Source: Aquatica leii (lineage: Eukaryota > Arthropoda > Insecta > Coleoptera > Lampyridae). From it: a stretch of 64,000 bases of DNA. The translations under genes were made by a program, and so were the position numbers. Location of the stretch: the NCBI GenBank assembly GCA_035610365.1, contig CM069433.1, positions 131,272,545 through 131,336,544 on the forward strand. The letters run 5' to 3'. Below, in pieces: positions 22,201-37,200 of this stretch. Under the pieces are notes generated by a model. It saw only the letters and a list, made by a program, of their open reading frames with translations, was not told the DNA's origin and ran no database searches. Numbering within the stretch: position 1 is the first letter of the stretch; each line of letters starts with the position of its first letter.

Positions 22201-25200
22201 TTAAGCTAATTATATTAGAAACGATGTCCTTTTTATCCTGTTTTAATACGTCATTTCATCTAGAACTTGACATTCAGTTCGCAAAGGTTTGAGGCTCTAA
22301 GTGCGTCGTTGATATTATTTATTTCGTATTTTTTAATTCTACTTAAGTAGTAGTATCGTGCGTCAAAAGCTACTAAGGTATTTCAGCTATAAAACGTTCT
22401 GTAATCTTTTGTTTCCAGAATTGCACGCTTATAGTAGGATTAATATCGGAAGACACCAAGCTGCGCGAGAGAATGTGACGTCAGAGTGTAAAACCCTAAC
22501 TTGAAAATATAAGTTTTCAAAAGAAATTTAAAAAATAGTAAGTTTATTTAAAACAGTAATTATCACTACTAAACAGCTTAAGATTTGTTAGTACAACAAA
22601 ATTACAGGTTAGTTTAATATCTTAAAACTATAGAATTCATTATTTCAGTTACAAAATTAGAAATACATATTCTAAGCACATCAAGTAAGTTTCATTAGCA
22701 CTCAAAATCAGATGTACAGTCGAGGTCTTTTCGGAAGTATCACCAAGCTACGTGTACTATAAACCTTTTTTCATATTCAGTAGTAATCCTTCATGTAATC
22801 CTCTACAATTTCTTTTTACATGGAAATGCATTGAACCAATACTGTAGCTTTGGTTTGTTTAATTTTATTAAATTATATAATTATGGTTTTTGTTAATTTT
22901 TCGTAATGCGAGCTCTTCCATTAACCTGGTACTCATTTCGTCATGTCGAAACTGGATGTTTCTCAGCTGACATGTTATGGTAACTTGCATTTGCTCCATT
23001 ACAATTACAGTATTCTCCTGTGAGCAAATTAGGTAGCAACTTGGTTCTCAATCCACCTTTTATAATTTTGCCGATTTAATATCAATAAGAAAGCATTATC
23101 GATAAAACACATTTCAGTCTCTAAAATAAATAATAATGGTAAAATGAGAAATTTAATATGAAAAACTCGTGTAAAGATACCACCATGTACTATAATAAGT
23201 TTTTCCTTTTTGTTACTGGTGATTTCAAAAACCTCTACGTGATTCATCCGTTCAAGCATATGACATTGTATGAGATAAAAGTTTACGATATCAAAGTTGA
23301 AATCACAAATGAACTTTTTTTACCGCAATCAATTGCATGACCCTGTTTTCAGATATGTACAACGTTACTTTTAGAATTTCAAAAAACTACCTAATAAAAA
23401 TAAAATCGTGTAAAAAAAAATAATAATTTTTTGTATGTACTAATAAATTATATTTTACCTTGTGAATTTTAGTTTCCTTTTAAAAACGCTGCTGTATATG
23501 TTCCAAATAATCTCTCTAGCATCCTTCTGATAACACAAGCCGTTTCTTTACAAGAGTAGACGTACTCTCTATGAGCACATTATAAGAAACTGGGCACAAA
23601 GATTTCCTTAATATATTTAACTTTAATAACAATTAAAAGAGCTTTACCTTTAAAATAAATACAAACAGCAAAAATCATTTTTGTAAAATAAGTAGAGTAC
23701 GTAATTTCCAGTAAATGTTTTTAGCATGTACTGTAATATCTTTATTTTTCTCATATCGTTACTACATCTTTCCTCAATTTAAAAATGCGTTTCTGCGCTG
23801 GTGTCATCCGATCATAATCTTATTGCATAACTTCTTAGAGATGTTAGATGTAAGATGTAAGATGTTACATGGTAAAAACGTAAGCTTCCACCCAGTAACT
23901 CACACACAGCAAAGAAAGGTGACCGGGAGCTCAAAGTTTTGGAGAGGGGAGATGGATAAAAGTAACTAATAAATTTCAGCTTATCTTCGATGTTTTGATT
24001 ATAATCGGTTAAAAAGGCGCGGAAACAAGAAAAAGACTACAGGTGCTCGTTTTTACCTGACAACACTACAAAATTTTAAATACAGAAAAAAGGTACTTAC
24101 GTGTTTATAGTGCATCCTCTAAAAAACTGGAAAGTAAAGTAATAAGTATACCACCGTATGTATAAGGAAAAAATAGACTGCGTAGGTTTACATTTTGGTA
24201 TTACAAGACAATAGCGTTTACAATAATTGGGGCGGTGAGAAAAAGTATTCCGATAAGCATCTGACTTACGTGAGGTACATAGATCACTAGGTGAATTATC
24301 GAACGGTAGATTTTGCGGATACAGGTAGTAAAAAAATAGCTGTCAAAAGTCTTAAAAATAGATTTTACATCCTATCTGCAATAGAATTTTTAATTTTTCA
24401 GGATTTGATCATTTCGACTACTAAAATTGATTGTTATGATAGAACACTGTAAATCTACTGAATGGATCTGGCTAAGGTAAGAGATCCAAAAATTGTGTCC
24501 TTATGTATCGGATACATGCGGTCACAGTTTGGTACATGTATCTGTATTAACGAACGCTCTCGGTACAGAGCGGGTGTGGAGCGTTCTAATTATCGTAAAC
24601 GCCTTAATGTGCGCTAAACTTCGAACTTCATGTGATATTTAAATTAAATCTAGAAGCCGGACAGGTGCGCTGATAAATGTTCAAGATATTTCACCAACGA
24701 AAAGAAAATATTATGCATTTGACTTCCTATTTAATATTTAGTGACAGTAATACAATGCTATAAGAACAAAAGCAAATTAAACCCCGCCAATGCAAAATAG
24801 AAATGCACCTCAAAGGATTCTTTCACATTCCAATAATTGAATTTTTAATAGACTTCAATCAAATATACGGATGTTCAAAGATTCTTAAGTAAAAAGTTTC
24901 ACTGAGAATTTCGTTAGCACACGTATTAGCGTTTTAGTTTCCCCAATATTTAAAATGCAAATACGTAGACGCTAATAGAAGAGGGAGTAAATTTAATATT
25001 TCCAACTTGGAGTTTGAACTGAACAAAATTTACTTACAAAGCAAGAAAACATAAAAAGCTGTTTTTAACATAACAAAGTTTCCGTAGTGAGTTTATATAA
25101 ATCTACTTGATGATCTAAAGAATTATTGACTTCTTCAAACAATTATAAGCCTATGGACACTTTTTCTTATAATTATAATGTAGACGACTAGTTTGACATT

Positions 25201-28200
25201 TAAACAATTTTTTTTTGGATTTACGGAATGTACATTATTATCTAGTGCAGTTTTAACAATACGGTAACTATGACTATTGCTTGGCTGTCAAACATGAGAA
25301 CAACTGCACGATTTTGTAAATTATGGAATTATAAATCCAACACTAAACGATCTCCAAAAAATATTGTAATTCCTCTATATATGGGTAGTAAAAGTATGTA
25401 GCATCAGCACGTCTACGAAGCACATTATATGGTTTACAAAGATTCCGATAGAAATAGCTCGGAAGTTAAACGTGTAGGACGTGGCAGTATAAAATATTGT
25501 TTCTTAATCAAGACGTTAGAGGAACGATAAAAATCTATATTTCTGAATATAAATTTTATTGTATCATGTTTATAATAAAACAAACTTATGATGATATAAA
25601 ATGTATTTAAATATAGTAAAGTTAACTTATAAACTAATGGTTTTTCTGCAAAAACAAGAAATACGAAAAGTTTGATTGCAAGCAGCACTAGATTGTATTA
25701 ACTTTTTTTTATCCTTTATGACTTACTTCCTGTTGTATCTATCTGGGTTCTAAGTGGCATATCTTTCTCCTGTATATTTTTTATCTGAGACCTCTTGAGT
25801 AGTTCTTCTAGTTTATGCTGCATTTTTATTATGGTCTCTTGTTTTGTGTCTCATTGGACATCCTGGATGTTAGAATTATCAATTTCTAACAAACTTTTTA
25901 TAAGAGATTGTCTCAGTTGCAACATAGTGAATTGGTAATTTGTAGAAAGTGCTGGGAATTATACAATGTAAGGGTATTAATAACTATCCATGCTCCACAA
26001 ACAACTTCTACTATTAGTTTTTTTGTACCAAGTAAGATAGTTACGAAGGCTATAATAGCTGGATAGTTTGATAGGAAATATCCACACCTCTTTTTCATTC
26101 ATCTTGTTGAAGGAAAATAATTTAAAAAGTTTCTAAGTGAATTTGCGGAATTGCATAAAATCTGTATAAAATCTTGTGAAATTTAATGACTCATCAGAAT
26201 TTTAATTAGTTTGAATAAGACTATACAAAAAACAACAACGTGAAACAGTCACTTTAACTCGATTAAGAATTAATCACACATGCTTAACCTTAGATTTAAC
26301 GATCGGACCATAACTTGAGAATTGCAGAAGAAATCCAAGAAAAGTAAAAAAAATTATACAATGTCACAAAAACTATAACATACATATTGGAAATCAAAAT
26401 TCAAAGGAAAAAAACAAATGCTATTACTGATGCGCCCAAACAACTTTCTAAATATTTTTAAACATGCTAATCTATTTAGAACCATATCTTACAAAGAGTG
26501 TTAATATTTATAACAATTGCACTTTTAGACAAAAAAAAGTATGGTTAGCGCTACATTTTTAGTTCCTGTCTCCATAGTGAATGAGAGGCGCTGATAATTT
26601 CTGTAAAGGCGTCATTGGCGGCCTGCAGTATCAGCCATATCCATATTGTTATAGAGAATCAGTGGTTTTAGTAAATTATTAAGGAGTCCAATAATAATTT
26701 TCTTCTTGCGCTATATATTTAGGTATGTATTTATCTAAATAATCACACATCATTATAAAACATGAGATGTGTAAAAACAGAGTACAGTATAATTTCCGAG
26801 TTTTCTATAATATCAGCTCTTTATTAATAGAGAAATCAGAAATTTATATCTAAGTGCTCAGAGTGTTCCCTGATTATAACTTAGCATGTACATAGTTTAT
26901 TTTTATTAGGAAATGACACCAACATCTATTTAAAAAAATTTTCTAATTTCTCTATGTATTCAGTACGATGACGTTGGTAATGTCCCACATGAGGTGAGTT
27001 TATCCCAGCATTCCCAGTACAATCCTTAATTCCAGAATTTTCCGAATTCTCTTTTAAATGTAAATTGGACTTCTCTGCTCCAACTGAATCTGTTTTACTG
27101 AGAGACAACAATGCAGGAGCTTTGATATAGCACTATGAAATAGTTGACTTGCCCGAAATCATGTGTAATGACAAGTTGCTACTTTATCAAAGGTTTTCAT
27201 GTGGTATAAAATATAAAAGTTGTTTCATTGCATTTTGTAATACTAGATTTCTTGGAAACAATGCCATAGGGAAATCCATAACAAAAATCTCAGATATGTC
27301 AGCAGCCTCTATCTAATATTTGTCCTCAGAAGTTTTATTTAAAATGTGTGCAACAGAAATTGAGATTGATCCTGTGATATTCTTTACCAAGATTTCACCC
27401 CATTGGTAACTGCCTACTGAAAATCCATATGTACTATTAACGGAGTACACCTTTGTGTTTACATCAAGAAATGTAACAACTTCGTTAGTACTTAAGTGAG
27501 ATTCTTTTTCTAGGCCATAACATCTACCACGGTGTCATGTTAATGCTAAGAACATCAAAACCGTGCTCCATATACACAAATTAGCAAATTTAAAACATGT
27601 GCTTACGTTTAGCATCCACGAAAGTAAAATAACTAATGGTTTATCCACATACTTTAAAATTAGATACTTCCAATATTTTGTTTTTACTAATTAACTCTAG
27701 GTTTTTCGAGATTTGTACAGTTGAAAAGTTTCTTTTGTTTATGTGAGTTATGATTGCGTCTAAACTTTTTTTTTAGTATTAATTAAATTGTTAGTTAAAA
27801 ATACTGAAATCCTTGAAATGGACATAATTTCTTTTAAAGGTCAAGCAACACCAATGTGTAGGTAACAATAAAATGTGCAAAATAGACAAAGTTCACAATT
27901 CAGAAGCGCATTGAAAATTTGTACGACAAAGTATTTACGTCAGAAATGCATTACACGTTTCCAATAAATAATAAGCATAAATGAAAGACGAGGATCGATG
28001 TTACAAATAACATGCAAACAACCTTTCTATTGTAACTGTGGCATTTGGCCCCCACAAAAAGTGATGTAAAATGTCGAGTTTTTTATTCGGAAAAAAGTAT
28101 TATTTGTTAGTCTTTCGTTTCGCATGTAAACGAATCATTTTTTTAAATAAAAACTTATTTTTAACAGATTGTTCTATGGTTTAGTCGCTGCTTCAAAAAA

Positions 28201-31200
28201 CATAGTTTTGAGAAAGGAAGTAGATCCAAATGTACTTTTCTTTCTTCACAGGTTACAATCATTGATTCTAAATACCCATTTTGGAAAAAAAGTGCGAGCA
28301 AAAAGTAATCATTTAAAATTTTATTTATTTTGCCCATAATACTTCCAGATGCTCTTAGACCGCGTTTATATTGACCACGCCTCCTTTAAAAAAAATTTGA
28401 CTGCGGTGTTTTTTTGCTCGCTTGTTGCCTAACAACATTACCCCCCTCCCTTAAAAATTATATATCTACATGCTTGCCACTGGCTCCCACATTTTTTAAA
28501 ACGTTCCTATGCCGTTCAGTTAAGCTACTACAATTAAACCAGTACTCCTTTACCATAATTTATAACGAAGGTTAGTGTAATTGTTGAAAATTGAGGAATA
28601 GACAATAAAAAAATATGATTCCCTAATAAAGCCAGATTTAAATTGATCCAGTAGCTGGATTCAGCGTCACTGGATTGCAGCACTGGATCGGCATGTGGTA
28701 CTGGATCAGGCCGTTTACATTCGTCTAGTAGACATACTGACATTGTTGAGGGGACAACTAGTGATGGGCGAATCCGGATTAAAAATAACCCGTTATCCGG
28801 TTATTGTGATATCCGGATTAACCCGGGTACAGCAAACGGGTGACGGATAATACGAGCCATACGACACGGCTACTAAAACATACGTGCTAAAACCGAACCT
28901 GACCGATTGCACGGATAGTGTATGCGCATACGGATTATCCGGGCTTTGTTTTGAGATGACGGGTACATGAAGCCGTTGTTTCTTCTTTGCTTCAGTCCAA
29001 AGCTTCAGTCAACCAAAAGTCAACGATGAAGCAAGTGTGGATTCGAACGGATACAGATTCGTAAAAAAGAAACTTATGTTTGTTATTATTATCGTTTTTT
29101 CCTAAAACTAAAAATATGGAATAAGATTAGGTGTTTATAATTACAAGCATCTGAGCGTATTTAGTAATCGCAAAAGTGCGATAACATTTTGTTTTGTGTA
29201 AATATATTCAAAATCTTATTTACTACCATTCTGTTCTGTTTATAAAATAATTAATAATAAAACGTGTCGAACAGATAGTCCAATATATACTCTAATCATG
29301 ATTTCAATGTTCACCTACAAAAATTAATAATATCCGAAGAAGCAAATGGAAAAAAAGCGCATTGGTGTTTAAAAACGCAGTGTTTTTATTTTAAATTGTA
29401 GTTTTTTTGATGCACACAAAAAATTCCTACAGGCATATTTAAAATTATGACACGTTGCTTTACTAGCTCGTCAATAAAACAAAGCTATTTTTACATTACA
29501 ACTGAAAAGATGTGCACTATATTATCGAAAGCGTCTGAAAGCGTGTTCTGTAACCAAACAAAAGCGATCATGTATGTTTTTCTCACGTGCTATATATAAA
29601 TTTGTTATCTAGTACTATTCTGTAAAGAAAAACAATCAATGTTAAAATGTGACGAACAGATAATTAAAATTTACTATTGCCATGGTTTACATTTTTTGTA
29701 TTTCAACTTTGTTATTGCATTAGTGTCCTAATAACTTCCAATATATTACTAAATTAATAAAATTACTGCTATGCGACGGTGTATTAGAATTTTAAACAAC
29801 GTTCTGTCGCTAGAAAAGAACCACACAAGTGGTTTCTTTCCAGAATAAAAACTATACGGCAGTAGTTCATTAATACGATAGTGAAAGAACTATTTGGCAA
29901 AAATCTGAACAGAACAGAGTATATAATGATAAATTCAGAATATACTAGGTATATTTAAAATGACAAAAAACGAAAATAAATAGTTCTTACTGCCGTTTAA
30001 TTGCCTCAGTTGTACCTTAATTATATATTCAATGGTTGTACTCAGCTAATAGCGCTAGTATATGTAGTATAGTAATTCATTTTCATTTTAGACCGATACG
30101 AAGCGGTTTATTAGTCATCGCTAACGGATAATTTCGTACCCGGTTATAATCCGGATACCAAAATTATCCGAATCCGATAAACCGGTTATCGAAATCATCC
30201 GGTTCACTAGGGACAACCCGTTTTATCAAAAATTAGTGTTTTGCGTTTTATTAAAAAGCAAAGACAATTAAAGATAATGTCAAAAAAACTTTGTGGGATA
30301 CTATGCAACAATTGGCTGACATGTTTGAAGAATAATAGTTAAAAGACAAGCGAATTTGGGTGAGCAAATGGATTAGTGACAGAGATAGTTCTAGAGCGTT
30401 TTAGTTATAAACCAACTAAGAACAAAAGATACCGAAGAATACAGATTAGCTTTGAAGACGACACCAGCAAATTGTTACAAATTGCTAGATTTAATCGTCA
30501 AGATACGTTTATGAGGGATGCCCTGTCGGCTAAATTAAAACTGGAAATAAGATTGACTCAAAGTACTGTAGTTACGTTCTCCTTTAATATTGAATTAATT
30601 ACTATATTGTAGAAAGTTCTTCACTACGAGGGGAATTTAAACCAATATTTTTGTATATCTGGCTTAACATATTGTTAGATATTTTATTATTAAAACTAAT
30701 TTATTTAAACTACGAAAAATATTTTTACTTATACTAAAAAATATGCACACTTTTAAATTAACCGAACTAATTAAATCTAATAATATTTAATAAAAACACT
30801 TACAGTATAATTTATATATAGCGGTATCACTGACACGAAGATAAGATAAAGTCACACACTTTGTTTAGCACTTGTTTACGTTAAAGTCACGTACCAGATG
30901 ATTCACCGTAGGTTTATCTCACACGCGTTAACGACTTTATTTAGACTTGAATAACTGCTGTCTTCGCATTAAGGAAAATAACTGACCCACGATTTGTTTG
31001 TTCCGTATTTATACACATTTTGGAAATCCTTCTCGAGTGTTCTATATCTTTCGGTATACGTTCTAGAAGATGGATAACAACTTCGAGAAGGCTCTTAAAT
31101 TTGAGAACGTTTCAATATTATCAAGAACAATAAAAGAATTTGAACTTTCTATAATTTTTCTTGTTGTTAACTAATATCAAAAAATATATACTAATTATGA

Positions 31201-34200
31201 ATATATGCTTTTGAGTACATCCCTAACTTTTGCGTTTATTTCTTGTTAATAAGCCAGTTAAGAAAAAACAAAGATTATTATACTAATTACACAATTATGT
31301 ATTTTATTCGATTTTATCTACAATATTTAAAAATATTGGAAATTATTACAAAAATAAATAAACAATGATATATGAATTTTTTTATAAATTTTCGGTGTTT
31401 ATTGCTACATTCTTGTAGATTTTTGTAGTTCTACAGTAATTATAACATTAGTTAAATATATAAGGATAAGGCATTATTTAATTTGTTTGATGACAACTAT
31501 AACAGTTAAAATGATTATGAAAATACTAATGTCATCAGAATTTGCTTTAGAATATCAATTATTGAAATATAGTATTACCGAACTTACTTTTTCAAAGGTC
31601 CACATGTATCTAATTTTATCAAAAAATTTAAAAACGTTTCGACGGGCTGCAACCTGTGAATTGGGGCTGCATTCGCCCCCCAGGCCGCGTGTTTGCCATG
31701 CCTGTTTTAACGCCTGAGCTTCTTTTTTGACGGCGATTGTACAAGCAATCTAGCAATCTCTAAAAATTAAGTTACAAAAATTGGAGGTAATGTTTTTTTA
31801 AATATTAAAAATCTTTGAAACAAAGAGTTATTACTTTATTAATGAATTACAATTTTTTTAATTAGTTGCGTTTTAAGTTTAGTAAAATTAGTTATATAAA
31901 TGATTGTATGTGCATAAATTCAAATAAATTCAAGTTTGGTACAATATTAATTATTCGTATAATTACATTTAAAAAAAAATCAAACCAGCTATGTATGTTA
32001 TTTGTTTACATTGATTCTATCCAAAATCCATTGTACTTGAATTGTATGCCATTTAAAAAAAAGATCTATTAAGCTTACTTATATACGTTATTTAAAGCTT
32101 AAATTAAAAGTTAATATACTTAATACCAGTAGAAAAAAAAACACTTTTTTTAACTAGAAGCTACTGTTTTACTTAAATAGATAAGCTAAGCTATAGCAAC
32201 TTTATACACAAGTAGTGATTTTAGTTATAATCCACCACCTACTTAATACATATTTTACGTTTTATTGATAGGTACAGAAATAACTATAAAAAACAGATAT
32301 ATTTTTGTTTTTTGTATATACACTATATAAAACTAATTCATTTAATTAATAATAATAAATTAAATTAACTAATAATAAAAATTAAATGCTGCTTAAAAAA
32401 GTATTCGTGTGCTTGCAGTAATCAATTTTTAATTTTACTGAAAATCTATAATTTATTTTCTAGAAAAGAAATTTTATCAAAAATCAGCTTTATAGTTTTC
32501 GATCTTGTGTTGACCACAATCAAATTATCCATTAAAAATGTATTATATAATAACATAATTTTTGTATACGCTTTGTTTTGTATTTATAATTTGAATTGAA
32601 ATTTCTAGCTGTTCGAATCGAGATACTTAATGATTTGGATATTTTTTCAGTAAGACTCTTAGTAATTAAGTATTTATACTTTTTTTCCGTTTGATCAGTT
32701 TGGTTATAATAATTCTGAGTAGTACTCAAAATATTTGGCAAAAACTATATTAAATTTTAAAATTGACTCTACATTAAAATTATTCGACGGTTTTACTCCT
32801 TTGACTGTCATACGTCTGGACTGTAGTACATAAATGATTATAATTTAAACATGATTAGTGTACGTATGTATGTATATTTTTAAATAAATAAACCTTGACT
32901 TACAATTCTACAGGCATTAATTTTTATCGATTACAATATGTACATATATACATGACAAAGTATAAATTATATTTCCTACAAATTGTTATAGAAACTTTAG
33001 TTAAAGCATTCTGAAACAATGATTATGTTGTAGCGATTTGTTAATTTAAATTATCTATGTAACCTGTATTTGAGCGATAATTATCTTATAAGAAAGCATT
33101 AATTTCGTTCTATAGATTCTTTCCTTAATATTAATTTTACAAAAAGTGGTCGACTCACAACATTTTTTTGTTGAAATAATATATATCTTATTTAAGAATT
33201 TCTATATTTATATATTTTGATTTGTATTTGTTAAGGTAATCAATGCTTTAATTTATTGAATTATACTCTAACAAGGTCCTGCTGGAAGAAAAATGTTTAA
33301 ATATTTGATATTATGTTAAGTAAGATCATAAAGTACAAAACTGTTTGGCACATCGTCCGTAGACTGCCACTACGACTCAGAGGTAGTAAATGATTAAAAT
33401 TTCAAAGAAAAGGAACAAAGGTAAACACATTTTTCTACCACCTCGTTAACATATCGACGGGCGTTCATATTGCCTCAGATAAATACCCAACGAGATTTAC
33501 TTACATAGGCTATAACACCCGCAACCTACACCACTCTAAAAGTTGATGTCGGTGTTGGAGCCATCAGTAATTTTTGCGCTGTCGCACTCTAGGCACAATC
33601 ACACTCTCAAAACACACGCTGAACAGAAGAACCATAAGAGATGACACACTAAAATTAACTAAAACTTGCACGAAATACACACGATAATGAAGTAGTAGAA
33701 ACAAAACAAACGTAAGATATGCTACTACCACTTGATCCATTGGAATAAAATTTTAATCATTTACTATCTCTGAGTAGCTAAATGCTAAACCTGATAACTT
33801 TGGTCACAAAATTCTCACTCTTTCTTGGTGTTGCAATTTTAACGTCACAGAGTAATAAATATTTTAATATTTACTGCAGCTTGTCAAATTGAGATCTTAA
33901 CTTTAAGATCTAACAATACCACATTTTACGTCATGGTTTTAAAAATCTAGTACCGAACCAAGGTATTATATAAACAGGAAGATTCGTTTTCGAGCAGTTC
34001 TTAATCAATCTCGGCCATAAAATTTGGTAGTGGCGCGAATCATTTTTGGAAGTTAAGTTAAATAGTGTTTTAATGTACAATAAAAATATGAGACTTTACT
34101 TAAACAGTTATATGATTTCGTTTTGTTATAAATAACGGTATTACTCTGTTTTGTCAAGTGTTCCTGTGTTGTTATGTTGTGGAAATTAAGTTTCTTGTAT

Positions 34201-37200
34201 CCGTAATTTAACATCGCTATTCAAGCGGATTCTTCAACTGTTGCACCAACCTTATGAACCACGTCGACTCCTAACCAAGGGACCAAATCTAGACAATTAA
34301 CCCGTATTTAAAGCGAATCTTATTTAATTGTTCGATCAGATAAACCCAAAGGCTACAAACTAATGTAAATATTAAGAAAATGTTTGTTATTTTACCGTTA
34401 ACTGAACGAAAAATTAAGTTTCAAATTTTATTTTATTTTGCGGTCAAATACCTTTGCATTTTAATCCTATCAATTTATTTATGGATTTTTTTACGTTTCA
34501 TTTTTTTGTTTTAGTAAATTTTGTGTTTTGTGTCTTCCAGATTTTTCTTTTATTTAATTTCATCAATTTTGCCATTGCGCTAATTTGCACTTAGCTCGTG
34601 ATAAATCTACAAGATTTTAACCTCAATTCACAATAACTAAGGGTGAAACATACGATAAACCAACCGTCGCGCTTTAGAGGTTAAGCAATCGGTATAAATG
34701 ATAAGTATGTGGCGCCATTTAGTAAGATTTGTTAGTAATTTCCATAAATATTGTTTTGAAGCAGATTCCTGCAACGGCCTGGCTTAAATTACCACTGCCC
34801 CGTTTTACCTGCCTACCCCATCTTAACCAACTCTTCCTTAGTATTGACAGTAAAATCCACCATTTATGAAAAAAAGCAAGTTTTCTCTCTCTAACACAGA
34901 GCGTCGTTTACCGCATAATTTTTTAGAACAATACTTAATATCGTTAAACTTTCCACCCACCTCATAGTTTGCGCTCTACTATTGGTGAGGGCTGTATACG
35001 TTTGACTATTCTATTTGTGACTTTGATCTTTTATGTTGATTCTTTTATTTTATAAAAAAAAATATATATTTCTGTTTTATCCTTACCACATTTCTTGCAA
35101 CGCTTTGGTTAGATATTCGTGGTCGCCTTTAGTACTTTTTGTAGTAAAAAAAATGTCATCCATGTACGTTGTGGTACCATTAATACCAGTTACCATCTAT
35201 CTGGTTAATGAAAGATAATTGGATTAAAATAATTTTGTGGGTGTTAGTAATCAATAATTTCCATTCTATATGTAAAAATTCGTATTAAAGAAATTGTAAA
35301 GCATCGTTATCTATTGAAAGTAAGCGAAGCGCTGATAAATTTCGCTATCACGTTAACGTAGTCGGATTCCAGAAAAAGTTTTATCTTAACAAACTTAAGG
35401 ATACAGTGCGTACAAAATGTATGGAATATGCATGCTGTTTACGAAGTTTTCTATTATTTCAGTTTTGTTATTTTTTTAATTGACAAGGGCGGGAGCTGCA
35501 CAGCCAACTTGATATTTTTTAAATAGGAAGGGAGGTCAAATTGCATACCGTTTGAAAAGTATTTTCAAGTAGCTTGCTATAGTGATCTCTAAAGATAGCT
35601 TTGCTATTGTAAATTAAAGATTGGGAATAGGTATTAACCTAATAAATGAATATCTAATTAGTATGGAGAAGAATGAATTGTTTTATGGCGTTTAATGGAG
35701 CATCAGATTGGTGAAACCGTGTTTCAAGTTTATGAAATTCATCTCGTACAAGAATCATTTATAAACGATGCTCAAACCCATTCGCCTCTTGGCAGTAATA
35801 TTAGAATATTCTTCAACTGAATTCAAAATGAACTCGCGAGGAATATTTGCTGTTCCTTCTCTAATTCGTTACACTACTTTATTGAAGTTAATTGGTTTAT
35901 CGAGGTAAATACGACTTCCAGGTAACCCCACAAGAAAAAATCTAGTGGGGTGAAGTCTTAAATACGTTGTTCAAATCAACACGAACTTTGTGAATATAAT
36001 GCGGAGGGTCTCCATTATGTTGAAATCATAGCGTGTTGCTAATTACGTTAGGACGGTTTACATCGACGTATAATCTTGTTAGATGAGGGATGATATTTTT
36101 TCCAGTAATTGGAGATATTTAGCTGCAGTAAGATTTCCTTCAATAAAAAAGGGGCTATAATGTTCTATCCAAAAATAGTTATGAAAGATAAAAGCATTTT
36201 AGTATGTTAGGAAACTTATTATAAGCCAGCAGATAAACTGAAATTATTCAAGCGCAAAATTAAAACATAAGAATATTCAGTCTGGATGTCTGCCCAGTAT
36301 CTGCAGTTTAGCTTTATGTACTTAGTTATTTGACAAAAAAGTGGCTTGATGAAATCTTTGACGTTTCAAGACTCTGCAGACGGAAGACTTGGATATATAG
36401 TTTGTTGTTGTTATTGAATGGTGTTGAATGGCGTTTTAAACGAGTCTTTACAGTACCTGTTTCCGTATGCGTCCTCTATTACCATATGCTATCATCATCA
36501 TCATCATCATCATCATTATCAAGATTTCTATACGTTCTTTTCTGTAAGATGCTCCATAATTCAGCACTTCGGACACAATTTTTTGACGTTTGTTAAACAA
36601 CATAAACTAACCATTTTTCAGCGCTCACTAAATCTTCATTTATCCAGTTAATGCCTAATTGCAATCTTACAAGTCGACTGTGCTGCCCCCGCCCTTGTCA
36701 TTAAAAAAAAACGATACTGTAAAAATGATAGGAGGTTTTGTAAACAGCATGCATATTAAATTTTATCAATTTAACTTGAATCGTTTTGAAATAACGTTTT
36801 ATACATATGGTACGCACTGTATAAAAAATGTTCTGTTTTTACTAATTTTTAAAATTTATTGTTTATAGGTCACAGGTGAAACGCCTGCTTATGGTTTGTT
36901 TAAAATTCGTGATAATGGTAATAGCTTTATGGATTTTGATATGCTTATATCAGCTATTGGCGTTCGGGATGGTTCTTCGGATAAGTCAAAAAAACTTGGC
37001 AAATGGAACGCTGGTTTTGAAAACAACATTACTTTTTCGGAAGTAGGGGGAATGCAAAATTACACCGCTGACATTGTGTATAGAGTCGTAACTGTTGTTG
37101 TAAGTGACTAAATAAGTTTGTAACTTTGTCTTAGACGCGTTTATTTTAGCAACCACCGTTTATTTACAAAAATGAAAATGCAAGTAGAGGTTACGCTGGT

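Larger units (their letters stand above)
20277..36868 (+). other. Ir25a intron, 16.6 kb, with several transposon remains
   Basis: A consensus GTAAGT donor and a TTTATAG acceptor bound it. Recognised contents are listed separately: the hAT-type element 28759-30209, Harbinger coding remnant 30300-30612, Tc1-like remnant about 33350-33560, mariner-like remnant about 35640-36240 and a microsatellite at 36487. The other stretches (20.3-26.9, 27.6-28.6, 30.6-33.3 and 33.6-35.6 kb) are AT-rich with only short chance frames. A minus-strand coiled-coil-like run (IIKMQHKLEELLKRSQIK) at about 25740-25870 and a CDDCAYHIIDG run at about 21060-21180 may be old transposon pieces. Confidence 0.75.

Noticed and set aside
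21869..22204. 111-codon open frame in the Ir25a intron as a gene
   Set aside because: No recognisable domain and no splice context; length is compatible with chance in this amount of sequence.
36330..36651. Open frames with a serine or histidine run
   Set aside because: The runs are a trinucleotide microsatellite inside the Ir25a intron.
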